The notes beneath the pieces were generated by a model. The model had not been told where the DNA came from, searched no databases, and saw nothing but the letters and a program-made list of their open reading frames with translations. 64,000 nt of DNA, taken from positions 19,210 through 83,209 of the forward strand of contig CAJWML010000018.1 in assembly GCA_913043285.1 (NCBI GenBank), written 5' to 3'. Both the position numbers and the translations under genes were made by a program. Positions 16,070-25,149 of this stretch are shown here, piece by piece. Origin of the DNA: CAKZNE01 sp002695025. Its GTDB lineage: Bacteria; Bacteroidota; Bacteroidia; Flavobacteriales; Schleiferiaceae. How positions within the stretch are numbered: the first letter of the stretch is position 1; the number at the start of each line of letters is the position of its first letter.

Positions 16070-18940
16070 ATGACCACTGATTCTTTCGCCTATCGCCATA
16101 TCGGACCCCGCCCACATGAGGTAAAGGAAATGCTGGATACTATCGGTGTATCGAGCCTGGATGAGCTGATTGACCAAACCATACCCAAAGGTATACGGCT
16201 CAAAAAGCCTTTACAGCTTTCGGACCCCATGGGCGAGAACGAATTCATAAACCGTATCCGCGACCTGGGCAGAAAGAATAAAGTGTTTAAAACCTACATT
16301 GGTTTAGGCTACCATCCTACCATCATGCCAGGTGTTATTCAGAGGAACATTCTCGAAAACCCGGGTTGGTATACAGCCTATACGCCCTACCAGGCCGAAA
16401 TAGCCCAGGGAAGACTGGAAGCTTTGTTGAACTTCCAGACTATGATATCTGACCTTACCGGCCTTCCCATTGCCAACGCAAGTCTGTTGGACGAAAGTAC
16501 AGCTGCTGCGGAGGCCATGTCCATGTTCTATGCCTCGCGAAGTCGTGAAAAGCAAAAGGCCGGAGCCAATAAATTCTTTGTTTCTATTCACTGCCTGCAC
16601 CAGAATATTGACCTGTTAAAAACCCGCTCAGAACCGCTCGGTATTGAGTTGGTTATTGGTGATCACCGTGAATTTCAGCTTAGTGACGATTACTTTGGTG
16701 CTTTGTTGCAATACCCTGCTGCGGATGGTGAGATATTCGACTATAGGGATTGGGTTGAAGGTGCCAGGCAAAATGGTGTTCAAACGGTGGTGGCAGCCGA
16801 TATTATGTCGTTGGTATTATTAACGCCTCCGGGAGAATGGGGAGTTGATGCCGTGGTAGGCACCACACAGCGATTTGGCATCCCGCTCGGTTTCGGGGGA
16901 CCCCATGCCGCTTATTTTGCCACTACTGAAGACTACAAACGTCACATCCCCGGCCGCATCATCGGAAGGACTATTGATAAAGATGGTAACAGTGCCCTGC
17001 GCATGGCCCTGCAAACCCGCGAACAGCACATTAAACGCGAACGCGCTACCTCCAACATCTGCACAGCCCAGGTTCTTTTGGCGGTAATGGCCGGCATGTA
17101 TGGCGTGTACCACGGCCCAGAAGGATTAAAGAATATTGCCCAACGGATACACCGTTCTGCCGTTACGGTTGCAGAAGGCCTGCGCAAACTGGGTTATGAG
17201 CAACGCAATGAAAGCTTTTTTGATACCCTCCGCATAGAGACTGGTGAGATCGGCTCGGTGACAATACGTTCCCTTGCTGAAAAACGTGAGGTCAATTTCC
17301 GTTATATCAATAATCACGAAGTGGGCATCAGCCTTAGTGAGGTGACTAACCTGGAGGCCATACGCGAAATCCTTAGTGTTTTTGCGGAAGCCAAAAAGGA
17401 AGAGGCCCCCGAGGTAGAGGCCCTTCTACAGATCGATATTATACCCGGATCCGTAAAACGCCAGAGCTCCTTCCTCCAGAATGAGATCTTCAGGCGCTAC
17501 CACAGTGAAACGGAAATGATGCGTTACCTCAAAAAGCTGGAGCGAAAAGACCTTTCCCTCAACCACAGTATGATACCGCTAGGCAGTTGTACAATGAAAC
17601 TGAATGCGGCTACAGAAATGCTTCCACTGAGCTGGCCCTTATTTGCTAATATCCATCCTTTTGCACCTGAAGACCAAACCTTGGGCTACCGTGAAATGAT
17701 CAGTGAACTGGAACGCGACCTTGCAGAAATAACCGGCTTTCACGCCATGTCCATGCAGCCCAACTCCGGTGCACAAGGCGAATACGCAGGTCTTATGGTT
17801 ATCCGCGCCTACCACCATTCCCGTGGAGAGGGACACCGCAATGTGACCCTCATACCCAGTTCCGCACATGGCACCAATCCTGCCTCCGCCATTATGGCCG
17901 GCATGAAAGTGGTGGTGGTTAAGTGTGATGACAACGGAAATATTGATGTAGAAGATCTTAAGGCTAAAGCCGAAAAATACAAGGATGACCTTTCCAGCCT
18001 GATGATAACCTACCCTTCAACCCACGGAGTGTTTGAAGAGTCTGTAAGAGAGATAACCTCAATTATTCACCAGTACGGTGGCCAGGTATACATGGACGGT
18101 GCCAATATGAATGCCCAGGTAGGTTTAACCAGCCCCGGAAACATAGGCGCTGATGTTTGCCACCTCAACCTTCATAAAACCTTTGCCATTCCACACGGTG
18201 GAGGCGGACCCGGCATGGGGCCCATTGGAGTGGCTGAGCACCTCGCCTCATTCCTGCCTTCACACAGATTGGTGAAAACAGGAGGTAAAAATGGCATCTC
18301 TGCCGTTTCTGCTGCACCATTCGGTAGCGGTTTGATCCTCATCATAAGTTATGGCTACATAAAAATGCTGGGAGCACCGGGTCTGCAAAAGGCCACCGAA
18401 TTTGCCATTCTCAATGCTAATTACCTGAAGGCCAAACTTGAAGATAAATTCCAGGTACTATATACCAATGAAAAGGGACGTGTGGCGCATGAAATGATCC
18501 TGGATTGCCGTCCTTTTAAAAAGAACAGCGGTGTAGAGGTAGTAGACATAGCCAAGCGCCTCATGGATTACGGATATCACGCACCTACGGTATCATTCCC
18601 GGTAGCCGGAACTGTAATGATAGAGCCTACGGAAAGCGAAAGCAAGGATGAACTGGACCGCTTCAGCAGGGCCATGCTCGCCATACACAAAGAGATTGAG
18701 GATGTAGCCTCCGGCCAAAGTGACATAACGAATAATGTATTGAAGAACGCACCCCATACGCTGGAACTACTGACCTCTGAAGAATGGAAAATGCCCTATT
18801 CCAGGCAGGATGCCGCTTTTCCTTTACCTTATATTATGGAGAATAAATTCTGGCCCTCTGTAAGAAGGGTGGATGATGCCTATGGCGATCGGAACTTGAT
18901 CTGTACTTGCGAACCGATGGAAAGTTACGCTGAGGCCTGA
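16070..18940 (+). CDS. gcvP: Glycine dehydrogenase (decarboxylating), single-chain P protein
   Basis: PLP-dependent P protein of the glycine cleavage system; it decarboxylates glycine and passes the aminomethyl group to the lipoyl arm of GcvH. At 956 residues it is the fused homodimeric form rather than the split GcvPA/GcvPB. The N-terminal half has FAYRHIGP, TYIGLGYHPTIMPGVIQRN and YTPYQAEIAQGRLEALLNFQ. The C-terminal half has HSMIPLGSCTMKLNA, SSAHGTNPASA and the PLP-lysine motif CHLNLHKTFAIPHGGGGPGM. gcvT and gcvH are not in the window. It stands alone, with flanking gaps of 111 and 132 bases. Confidence 0.97.
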   Translation: MTTDSFAYRHIGPRPHEVKEMLDTIGVSSLDELIDQTIPKGIRLKKPLQLSDPMGENEFINRIRDLGRKNKVFKTYIGLGYHPTIMPGVIQRNILENPGWYTAYTPYQAEIAQGRLEALLNFQTMISDLTGLPIANASLLDESTAAAEAMSMFYASRSREKQKAGANKFFVSIHCLHQNIDLLKTRSEPLGIELVIGDHREFQLSDDYFGALLQYPAADGEIFDYRDWVEGARQNGVQTVVAADIMSLVLLTPPGEWGVDAVVGTTQRFGIPLGFGGPHAAYFATTEDYKRHIPGRIIGRTIDKDGNSALRMALQTREQHIKRERATSNICTAQVLLAVMAGMYGVYHGPEGLKNIAQRIHRSAVTVAEGLRKLGYEQRNESFFDTLRIETGEIGSVTIRSLAEKREVNFRYINNHEVGISLSEVTNLEAIREILSVFAEAKKEEAPEVEALLQIDIIPGSVKRQSSFLQNEIFRRYHSETEMMRYLKKLERKDLSLNHSMIPLGSCTMKLNAATEMLPLSWPLFANIHPFAPEDQTLGYREMISELERDLAEITGFHAMSMQPNSGAQGEYAGLMVIRAYHHSRGEGHRNVTLIPSSAHGTNPASAIMAGMKVVVVKCDDNGNIDVEDLKAKAEKYKDDLSSLMITYPSTHGVFEESVREITSIIHQYGGQVYMDGANMNAQVGLTSPGNIGADVCHLNLHKTFAIPHGGGGPGMGPIGVAEHLASFLPSHRLVKTGGKNGISAVSAAPFGSGLILIISYGYIKMLGAPGLQKATEFAILNANYLKAKLEDKFQVLYTNEKGRVAHEMILDCRPFKKNSGVEVVDIAKRLMDYGYHAPTVSFPVAGTVMIEPTESESKDELDRFSRAMLAIHKEIEDVASGQSDITNNVLKNAPHTLELLTSEEWKMPYSRQDAAFPLPYIMENKFWPSVRRVDDAYGDRNLICTCEPMESYAEA

Positions 18941-19026
18941 AACATTAACAAAATCTTTACACAAAAACACTTGTTTATTCGAAAATAATGAACCCGCACG
19001 CCATATAGCGGTTGTAATTGGGTTAT

Positions 19027-19034
19027 TATTTTTG
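19027..19034 (+). promoter_or_regulatory. Candidate -7 promoter box for the T9SS cargo at 19073
   Basis: TATTTTTG matches TAnnTTTG and ends 38 bases before ATG 19073. The 38-base leader is very A/T-rich. The upstream 85 bases after gcvP show no terminator. Confidence 0.35.
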
Positions 19035-19072
19035 TAATTTTACATTTTTGGAAACTAAATTAATTTAATGTG

Positions 19073-21082
19073 ATGAAAGAACATCTACGCTTTAAAAGCA
19101 TGTCATTACTGTGTGCAGGTGTTGTTTTGAGCCTTTCTTTGGGCGCTCAAAATCAGCCTGATCACGAAATAGTTGGACGTCCTTACGTTCAGGATCCGGA
19201 GTCCCTTCAAAAAACGGCTCCCAACCACAGTACTTTAAATAAAGGAAAATCGTCTGCTGTTATATGGTCTGAGGACTTCGCTAATGGCATTCCTTCTACC
19301 TGGGTAAACCAAGGTTATACTTCTGGTGGAGCACCTCTTGCCAATGCCCTTTGGGAGTACCGCGGACCTGCTACAACACCTAATATTACCACAGGTTCCC
19401 GTGGTCAGTATGCCGCAGCTAATGATCCCATTATCTCTCCTTCTCAGAGCAATGGCTTCATTATCTTCGATTCCAATTATCTGGATGATGGCGGTATAGC
19501 CGGAAATGACGGAAATGGTCCCGCGCCTGCTCCGCACATGGGTACACTCACTACCAACACTATTGACCTTACCGGTCACCCTTACGTAGAACTGCTTTTC
19601 AGCAGTTACCTGAGGCAGTATCAGAGTAAATTCCAGGTTGCTATCAGTACTGACGGTGGTCTTACTTTCCCTGATAGTGTGAACTTCCATACGGATGTTC
19701 CTCAAAACGGTTCCAGTGCAAATGGTGACATCGTTTCTGCCAACATTTCACAATATGCAGGTAACCAGGCTAACGTAAAACTTCAGATTGTATTTGACGG
19801 TCTGGAAGTAAACTCTTTGGGTTTGGCCGGTTATTATTACTGGATGATTGACGACATGGTGGTTCGCGACCTTGGTCCTAATCTTTTCCGTTTCGTAGAA
19901 TCCGGAGGTGCTCCTAAAAATGACATCATTTTTGGTGCCAGCGGAGGCAGCAAAACCGGTATTACTGCAAAAGATCACGTAGTACCCATTTCTTTTGACT
20001 CCAATATCCTTAACTATGGTTATCAGGATCAAACTGATGTGGTTCTTAACGTAGAAGTAATTCAAAATTCTACCGGTAACACCGTAGCAACTCTTACTTC
20101 ACCTACTAAGGCTCTACTGGCCAGTGACCAGGTTGCTGATTTCAACGATTTCACAACTACCGGAGCCTGGACTCCTACAACCGTTGGAACTTATCACATG
20201 GTTTACTATGTAACTTCTGACAGCGTTTCTGCTTCTGACCTTGGTTCTGCTCGTGATACCATGTATACTATTTTTGTAACTGATAGCATCCACTCTCTGG
20301 ATTACAACAATTTCGATAACAGTATAGGTACCAATGCTCTGGGAACTGATGGTTGCGCTATAGCTTCCAGCTTGTTCTTCCCCAATGGTGGCGGTGGCGG
20401 TGGTTCCTTCACCATGAAGGGTATTGATCTTCGCTTATCCTCTCTTACCGTTCCCGGTGGAGATATTGAAGTACATATTTACGATACTACAGGTTTTGAT
20501 TATGTAGCTGGTTTCGGTAGTGGAGCTCTTTACACAGAAACTTATACTATTGCAGCTGGTATGGAAGGTACGTTGGCCCGTTTCAACTTCTCTTCTCCTC
20601 AAACCCTGAATGCCGGTACCTACTTTGTGGTTGTTTATATGTTCTCCAACAATGGAAACAATACTATCCGTGTTGCCAACGACCAGTCTGTATCTCAACC
20701 AGGAGCTTCTTCCATCATGTTTAACGCTGATGATGGTCGTTGGTATTCCGGTTACTCTAATTCACGTACTTTCAGCTCACCCTGGATCAGAGCGGTTGTT
20801 GTTCCAAACATTGGTGTAGATGAGCAAGTTTCAACCGGAGGATTTTCAGTATATCCTAATCCTACTCAGGGACGTAACGTAAAAGTTGCTATTGAGCAAG
20901 GTGGAACTTATACTGTAGAACTTATGACCCTTACCGGTAAAACCGTTATGAGTCGTGAAATTACTGTAAGTGGAAATGAAGCTTACGATCTTAACATTCC
21001 TTCTCATGTAGCTAATGGAACTTACATGGTGAACATTAAGAGTGACAAGGAAGTAAAAGTTTCTAAGTTGACCATCAACTAA
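19073..21082 (+). CDS. Secreted T9SS cargo protein, probably abundant
   Basis: 669 residues. The start is taken as ATG 19073; an in-frame GTG lies directly upstream. A signal peptide with cleavage near SLGAQ (about residue 25) is followed by a region starting VIWSEDFANGIPSTWVNQG, the usual opening of jelly-roll/MAM-like adhesive modules in T9SS cargo, and a stretch with QVAISTDGGLTF and YYYWMIDDMVV. The C-terminus is a type A sorting domain: FSVYPNPTQGRNVKVAI, VELMTLTGKTVM, NGTYMVNI and a KVSKLTIN end. No catalytic motif is seen; an adhesin or surface-layer role is a guess. Codon choice is strongly biased to T-ending codons (GGT, GCT, TCT, CCT, CGT) compared with its neighbours, which points to high expression. 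A strong terminator follows. Confidence 0.85.
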   Translation: MKEHLRFKSMSLLCAGVVLSLSLGAQNQPDHEIVGRPYVQDPESLQKTAPNHSTLNKGKSSAVIWSEDFANGIPSTWVNQGYTSGGAPLANALWEYRGPATTPNITTGSRGQYAAANDPIISPSQSNGFIIFDSNYLDDGGIAGNDGNGPAPAPHMGTLTTNTIDLTGHPYVELLFSSYLRQYQSKFQVAISTDGGLTFPDSVNFHTDVPQNGSSANGDIVSANISQYAGNQANVKLQIVFDGLEVNSLGLAGYYYWMIDDMVVRDLGPNLFRFVESGGAPKNDIIFGASGGSKTGITAKDHVVPISFDSNILNYGYQDQTDVVLNVEVIQNSTGNTVATLTSPTKALLASDQVADFNDFTTTGAWTPTTVGTYHMVYYVTSDSVSASDLGSARDTMYTIFVTDSIHSLDYNNFDNSIGTNALGTDGCAIASSLFFPNGGGGGGSFTMKGIDLRLSSLTVPGGDIEVHIYDTTGFDYVAGFGSGALYTETYTIAAGMEGTLARFNFSSPQTLNAGTYFVVVYMFSNNGNNTIRVANDQSVSQPGASSIMFNADDGRWYSGYSNSRTFSSPWIRAVVVPNIGVDEQVSTGGFSVYPNPTQGRNVKVAIEQGGTYTVELMTLTGKTVMSREITVSGNEAYDLNIPSHVANGTYMVNIKSDKEVKVSKLTIN

Positions 21083-21104
21083 GAAATCTGGTTCTTAAAA
21101 ACTG

Positions 21105-21131
21105 TAAAGCCCGGGCAATGCCCGGGCTTTT
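21105..21131 (+). terminator. Rho-independent terminator
   Basis: A 10-bp perfect GC-rich stem (AAGCCCGGGC / GCCCGGGCTT, loop AAT) is followed by a run of T, 23 bases after the T9SS cargo stop. It may also stop transcripts from the convergent mlaF gene, which ends at 21201. Confidence 0.92.
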
Positions 21132-21200
21132 TATTTTGAATCAATCAGTGAGTTATAGGAGGAGATGGTGGTTCCGTTCTAGCCTTGAAAGTAGTTCAAA

Positions 21201-21953
21201 CTAGAGTTTAGTTTTTATCTTACGGAATAACTCTGAGCTATATACAAAGTCATTGATGCTTTCATTATCGGTGTTCAGGATATCTTCGCTGGTCCCTTCC
21301 CACTCCTTTATTCCGTATTTAATATAGATAATATGGTCTCCGATTTCCATTACGGAATTCATATCATGGGTATTAATAACCGTGGTGATATCGAACTCTT
21401 GGGTAATTTCCCGTATAAGGTTATCAATAACAATGGCCGTCTTAGGATCCAAGCCGGAATTAGGTTCATCGCAGAACAAGTATTTAGGTTTAAAGGCAAT
21501 AGCCCTGGCCAGGGCCACACGCTTTTGCATGCCACCACTCAGTTCCGCAGGAAATTTTTTATTTACGTTTTCAAGATTAACCCTTTTCAAACAAAAATTA
21601 GCGCGATCCAACATTTCCTCCTTCGTCATACCCGAGAACATGCTCAGGGCAAAAACCACATTTTCCTCAATGGTTAGAGAATCGAACAAGGCGTTACCCT
21701 GAAATACCATTCCCATTTCCGTACGTAGCGCCTTGCGTTCATCATCGTCCATTTCACCCAATCTTCGTCCATCGTAGTAGATTTCGCCCTGATCGATCTG
21801 ATGAAGCCCCACGAGGCTTTTCAGGAAAACCGTTTTCCCGGAACCACTCTGGCCAATAATGAGGTTGGTCTTTCCATTCTTGAACTGGGTGGAAATACCC
21901 TTAAGTACCGGCTCACCACCAAACCCTTTATGCAGATTCTTTACTTCAATCAT
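21201..21953 (-). CDS. mlaF: ABC transporter ATPase, MlaF-type (phospholipid/sterol transport)
   Basis: 250-residue ABC ATPase with Walker A IIGQSGSGKTVFLKSL, Q-loop MGMVFQGNALFD, signature LSGGMQKRVALARA, Walker B YLFCDEPNSGLDP and the H-loop INTHDM. FQGNALFDSLTIEENV and DEPNSGLDPKTA are typical of the Mla/TGD subfamily that powers lipid traffic between inner and outer membranes. Its start overlaps the mlaE stop by one base. The substrate-binding MCE-domain subunit (MlaD) would normally lie next in the operon, but the gene after this one is convergent across a terminator, so MlaD must be elsewhere. Confidence 0.88.
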   Translation of the reverse strand: MIEVKNLHKGFGGEPVLKGISTQFKNGKTNLIIGQSGSGKTVFLKSLVGLHQIDQGEIYYDGRRLGEMDDDERKALRTEMGMVFQGNALFDSLTIEENVVFALSMFSGMTKEEMLDRANFCLKRVNLENVNKKFPAELSGGMQKRVALARAIAFKPKYLFCDEPNSGLDPKTAIVIDNLIREITQEFDITTVINTHDMNSVMEIGDHIIYIKYGIKEWEGTSEDILNTDNESINDFVYSSELFRKIKTKL

Positions 21954-22702
21954 TAAACCAACAGGATTTGAGTAAGGATATAATTAGCCACAATGATAGC
22001 TATGCTACTGCTTACAACCGCTTTGGTAGCATTGATACCTACCTCGATGGCTCCGCCCTTTACATAAAAACCATAGTAGGCCGATACTGTAACTATGATA
22101 AAAGAGAATACCACAGTTTTAATAAGAGCATAGGTTATAAAGAATGGATTGAATGAACTTTGAATACCTTGTAAATAATCCACTGGGGCCAATACGCCTG
22201 CAAATTCAGCCGCAAAATACCCTCCCAGGATTCCCAGGAACATACTAATGGTAATCAGCAGGGGGTTAAAAAATACCATGGCGATGATCTTAGGCATGAT
22301 AAGGTAAGCAGCCGGGTTTACGCCCATTACCTCCAAAGCATCAATTTGCTCAGAAACCCGCATACTACCTAGTGTGGAAGCAATATTAGAGCCGACTTTA
22401 CCGGATAATATGAGGCAAATGATAGTGGGGGAAAATTCGAGGATAATGGATTCACGGGTGGCTATACCTATGTAATAATCCGGTACGAGGGGATCATCCA
22501 GGTTATAGGCTGTTTGGATGGTTACCACTGCTCCTACAAACAGAGAGATGATAGACACAATGCCAATGCTGTTCAAACCCAGCCGTTCAAGATCCCTGGC
22601 CAAAGCCTTTCTATACTCCTTCCAGTTTTCTGGCTTGCGAAAAGTCTTACCCAGCAGGATGAAATACTTACCAAACGACTTAATACCCTCCGTCAAAAAC
22701 AT
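21953..22702 (-). CDS. mlaE: ABC transporter permease, MlaE-type
   Basis: Inner-membrane permease of an Mla-type lipid transporter. From the chosen ATG at 22702 (MFLTEGIKSFGKYFILLG) it has 249 residues, near the usual 260. The open frame allows a start at 22750, but that would run through the promoter region and start of the small lipoprotein on the other strand. Features are RDLERLGLNSIGIVSIISLF near the N-terminus, the central REFSPT-like ILEFSPTIICLILSGKVGS, and EQIDALEVMGVNPAAYLIMP, the coupling helix typical of MlaE (often EALxxM/EIDAL). About five membrane helices are visible. A box with one mismatch lies 4 bases upstream (22707-22714). Confidence 0.88.
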   Translation of the reverse strand: MFLTEGIKSFGKYFILLGKTFRKPENWKEYRKALARDLERLGLNSIGIVSIISLFVGAVVTIQTAYNLDDPLVPDYYIGIATRESIILEFSPTIICLILSGKVGSNIASTLGSMRVSEQIDALEVMGVNPAAYLIMPKIIAMVFFNPLLITISMFLGILGGYFAAEFAGVLAPVDYLQGIQSSFNPFFITYALIKTVVFSFIIVTVSAYYGFYVKGGAIEVGINATKAVVSSSIAIIVANYILTQILLV

Positions 22703-22718
22703 ATCGCTAAAATAAGAG

Positions 22719-22726
22719 TAATTTTG
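22719..22726 (+). promoter_or_regulatory. Candidate -7 promoter box for the small lipoprotein-sprT-purKE genes
   Basis: TAATTTTG matches TAnnTTTG and ends 8 bases before ATG 22735. It is the only good box before the sprT/purK/purE run. Confidence 0.4.
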
Positions 22727-22734
22727 TATCGTAA

Positions 22735-22878
22735 ATGAGGAAAGTGCCAAAGCATATCAAAACCATTACTTGTATTATTTGGGTGGTGATTCTCGCAGAG
22801 GGATGCCGTTCCCTGGAGAAATGTAATTGTCCTCATTCGTATTATAATTCGCACCGGAATATTGACCAGCAAGTCTGA
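22735..22878 (+). CDS. Small predicted lipoprotein, 47 residues
   Basis: Unannotated-size ORF from ATG 22735 to TGA 22878. It starts MRKVPKHIK (basic), then a hydrophobic stretch TITCIIWVVILAEGC with Cys at residue 24 in a lipobox-like position (Ala at -3, Gly at -1, but Glu at -2). The mature part would be only 24 residues, with two further cysteines in the motif KCNCPHSYYN. An exact -7 promoter box sits 8 bases upstream, and its last 17 bases overlap the TTG start of the SprT-like gene, which suggests translational coupling. I do not recognise a family. The alternative is that this is only the leader of the sprT mRNA. Confidence 0.5.
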   Translation: MRKVPKHIKTITCIIWVVILAEGCRSLEKCNCPHSYYNSHRNIDQQV

Positions 22879-23494
22879 AAATACTTTAAGTAAATACCTG
22901 CCGGAAGGTTCACTGGACTTAACGATGCAGCTTTTGCGCACCGCACCGGTGGAACTGAAGATCAAGCAACCCAGAAAGACCAAGTTCGGAGATTACCGCT
23001 TTCCAAAAAAGAACGAGAGGCACCGCATCAGCATTAATGGCAACCTTAATGTATATGCCTTCCTGATAACCCTGGTGCATGAAATGGCTCATCTTAAAGC
23101 CTTTGAATCCTTCGGAAACGGGATTAAACCACACGGTGAGGAATGGCAAGTTACTTTCCGCCAACTGATGACTCCCTACCTGGAACAAAATATATTTCCC
23201 AAAAACCTGCGGTCTGCATTGATAAAAAGCCTGAACCGGGGAAGTGCCAGCAGTTGTACCGACCTTGAACTTTTCCGAGTGTTGCAGGCTTTTGATAAAA
23301 AGCCGGCTTTGGTGGTGGAAGAACTCGAAACCGGGACGTGTTTTTCGCTGGGTAATGATATGATATTCAAAAAAGGACCCAGAGCACGCAAACGTTACCG
23401 CTGCCTGAACCTGAGTAACGGCAGGGAGTATATGGTACACCCTCTGGCCGAAGTAAAACGAATTGAACCTAAAAACAACATTAAAAGTGCCTGA
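22862..23494 (+). CDS. SprT-like zinc metalloprotease-fold protein
   Basis: 210 residues, starting at TTG 22862: no ATG or GTG occurs in frame between the upstream stop at 22787-22789 and this codon. LITLVHEMAHLKAFESFG carries the HExxH zinc motif, and HGEEWQVTFRQLM supplies the downstream His typical of the SprT/WSS1-like family (related to the DNA-protein-crosslink protease SPRTN). The rest has no recognised domain. It overlaps the small lipoprotein upstream and purK downstream (8 bases), so it is probably in one transcript with purKE. Substrate and role in this bacterium are unknown; a cytoplasmic location is expected since no signal peptide is seen. Confidence 0.8.
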   Translation: MTSKSENTLSKYLPEGSLDLTMQLLRTAPVELKIKQPRKTKFGDYRFPKKNERHRISINGNLNVYAFLITLVHEMAHLKAFESFGNGIKPHGEEWQVTFRQLMTPYLEQNIFPKNLRSALIKSLNRGSASSCTDLELFRVLQAFDKKPALVVEELETGTCFSLGNDMIFKKGPRARKRYRCLNLSNGREYMVHPLAEVKRIEPKNNIKSA

Positions 23495-24656
23495 TACTAA
23501 AAGTTACTTTTCCTCTGATTTTAAGCTGGGGATTCTAGGAGGCGGACAATTGGGGAAAATGCTCCTTACCGTTACCCGTCAATATGATATTGCCACCAAA
23601 GTTATGGATCCTTCTGCCGAAGCACCCGGACGCCTTGCCAGCAACGAGTTTGTGCAAGGTGATCTTATGGACGAAGAAGCGGTTTACCGTTTCGGACAGG
23701 ATTGCGACCTTATCACCATTGAAATTGAAGGCGTTAACATTAACGCACTGAAACGTCTGGAAAAGGAAGGGAAAAAAGTTTTTCCCCGGCCGGCAGCCCT
23801 GGAAACCATCAAAAATAAATGCGTTCAAAAGGACTTTTACCGCGCCCATAAAATCCCCACCGCCTCCTTTCATACTTGCAAGGATAAAAGTGAGATGCTT
23901 CATCTTTTGGAACACAACCAGATCGGTTATCCTTTTGTATGGAAGGCCGCTACCGGGGGTTATGATGGCAGGGGTGTTGAAGTGGTGAAAGGCCCCGAGG
24001 CCCTTGAAAACATTCCGGATACCGAATGCCTTTGTGAAGAACTGGTGTCTTTTGAGAAGGAGCTGGCCGTAATAGTAGCGCGTTCTGAGAGTGGAAAAAC
24101 CCAGTGTTTCCCGGTGGTAGAGATGGATTTCCATCCTACGGCCAACCTGGTGGAGTACGTATTCAGCCCTTCCACACTGGAGCAAAGGATCCAGAATAAA
24201 GCAACCAGCCTGGCCGTGCGTCTCGCAAATGAACTGGATCATGTAGGGCTGCTGGCGGTTGAAATGTTCCTTTCCGATAATGAGAACATACTTGTAAATG
24301 AAATTGCACCCCGTGTGCATAATAGCGGGCATCTCACTATTGAAGGGAATGTTACTTCGCAATTTGAACAGCACATTCGCTCCATACTGGATCTACCGCT
24401 GGGAGATACCAGCGTTATAAGACCCGCAGTAATGATCAATTTAACCGGTGAAGAGAAGTATGAGGGTCCGGTGTTTTATGAAGGAATTGAGGAAATTATG
24501 TCCATGCCCGCCACTTATGTACATTTATACGGCAAAGCTGATACCAGGCCTTACCGGAAGATGGGACACGTAACGGTAACGGCTGAAAGGCTGGACGAAG
24601 CACGTGCAAAAGCGAAGGACGTTAAAAACGCAATCAAAGTAATAAGCAGATCATGA
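23487..24656 (+). CDS. purK: 5-(carboxyamino)imidazole ribonucleotide synthase
   Basis: ATP-grasp enzyme that carboxylates aminoimidazole ribonucleotide to N5-CAIR in purine synthesis. The N-terminus LGILGGGQLGKML is diagnostic; GYPFVWKAATGGYDGRGVEVV is the ATP-binding loop and NEIAPRVHNSGHLTIEG the metal-binding and catalytic stretch (family NE.APR.HNSGH). The start is taken as GTG 23487 (389 residues), which overlaps the sprT stop by 8 bases; the frame is open further upstream but no ATG is available. The purE start overlaps the purK stop as ATGA. Confidence 0.95.
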   Translation: MPDTKSYFSSDFKLGILGGGQLGKMLLTVTRQYDIATKVMDPSAEAPGRLASNEFVQGDLMDEEAVYRFGQDCDLITIEIEGVNINALKRLEKEGKKVFPRPAALETIKNKCVQKDFYRAHKIPTASFHTCKDKSEMLHLLEHNQIGYPFVWKAATGGYDGRGVEVVKGPEALENIPDTECLCEELVSFEKELAVIVARSESGKTQCFPVVEMDFHPTANLVEYVFSPSTLEQRIQNKATSLAVRLANELDHVGLLAVEMFLSDNENILVNEIAPRVHNSGHLTIEGNVTSQFEQHIRSILDLPLGDTSVIRPAVMINLTGEEKYEGPVFYEGIEEIMSMPATYVHLYGKADTRPYRKMGHVTVTAERLDEARAKAKDVKNAIKVISRS

Positions 24657-25141
24657 GCAAGCAGGCACAAATCGGAATTATAATGGGCAGCAAATCCGAC
24701 CTGCCGGTGATGCAGGAAGCTGCAGATGTTTTAAAGGAGCTGGGGGTAGAATATGAGATCAATATTGTTTCAGCACACCGAACTCCGGATTTGATGTACG
24801 ATTATGCCAAAAATGCACACAGCCGTGGTTTGAAAGCCATAATTGCCGGTGCCGGAGGGGCTGCACATCTTCCCGGTATGGTGGCCTCACTCACTCCATT
24901 GCCTGTAATTGGAGTGCCGGTTAAATCCAGAAACTCCATTGACGGTTGGGATTCGGTACTTTCTATTTTACAGATGCCCGGAGGAGTACCGGTGGCCACA
25001 GTAGCCCTGGATGGAGCTAAAAATGCGGGAATACTGGCGGCTCAGATCATAGGCTCAGCCAACCCTGAGGTCCTTCAAAATCTTATTCAATTCAAGAATG
25101 GGTTGAGGGATAAAGTATTGGAATCAGCCAAAAGCCTTTAA
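24653..25141 (+). CDS. purE: N5-CAIR mutase, class I
   Basis: Converts N5-CAIR to CAIR, the step after PurK. 162 residues, the normal length for class I PurE. Motifs are IIMGSKSDLPVM, VSAHRTPDLMYDYAKNA (active-site His) and IAGAGGAAHLPGM with IGVPVKS, all standard. The ATGA overlap with purK ensures coupled translation. The order purK-purE is inverted relative to E. coli purEK. Confidence 0.97.
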   Translation: MSKQAQIGIIMGSKSDLPVMQEAADVLKELGVEYEINIVSAHRTPDLMYDYAKNAHSRGLKAIIAGAGGAAHLPGMVASLTPLPVIGVPVKSRNSIDGWDSVLSILQMPGGVPVATVALDGAKNAGILAAQIIGSANPEVLQNLIQFKNGLRDKVLESAKSL

Positions 25142-25149
25142 AAAGAAAA

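Noticed and set aside
16070..18940. Possible glycine riboswitch before gcvP
   Set aside because: The 111-base gap holds no visible tandem aptamer or conserved helices; only a -7 box is seen.
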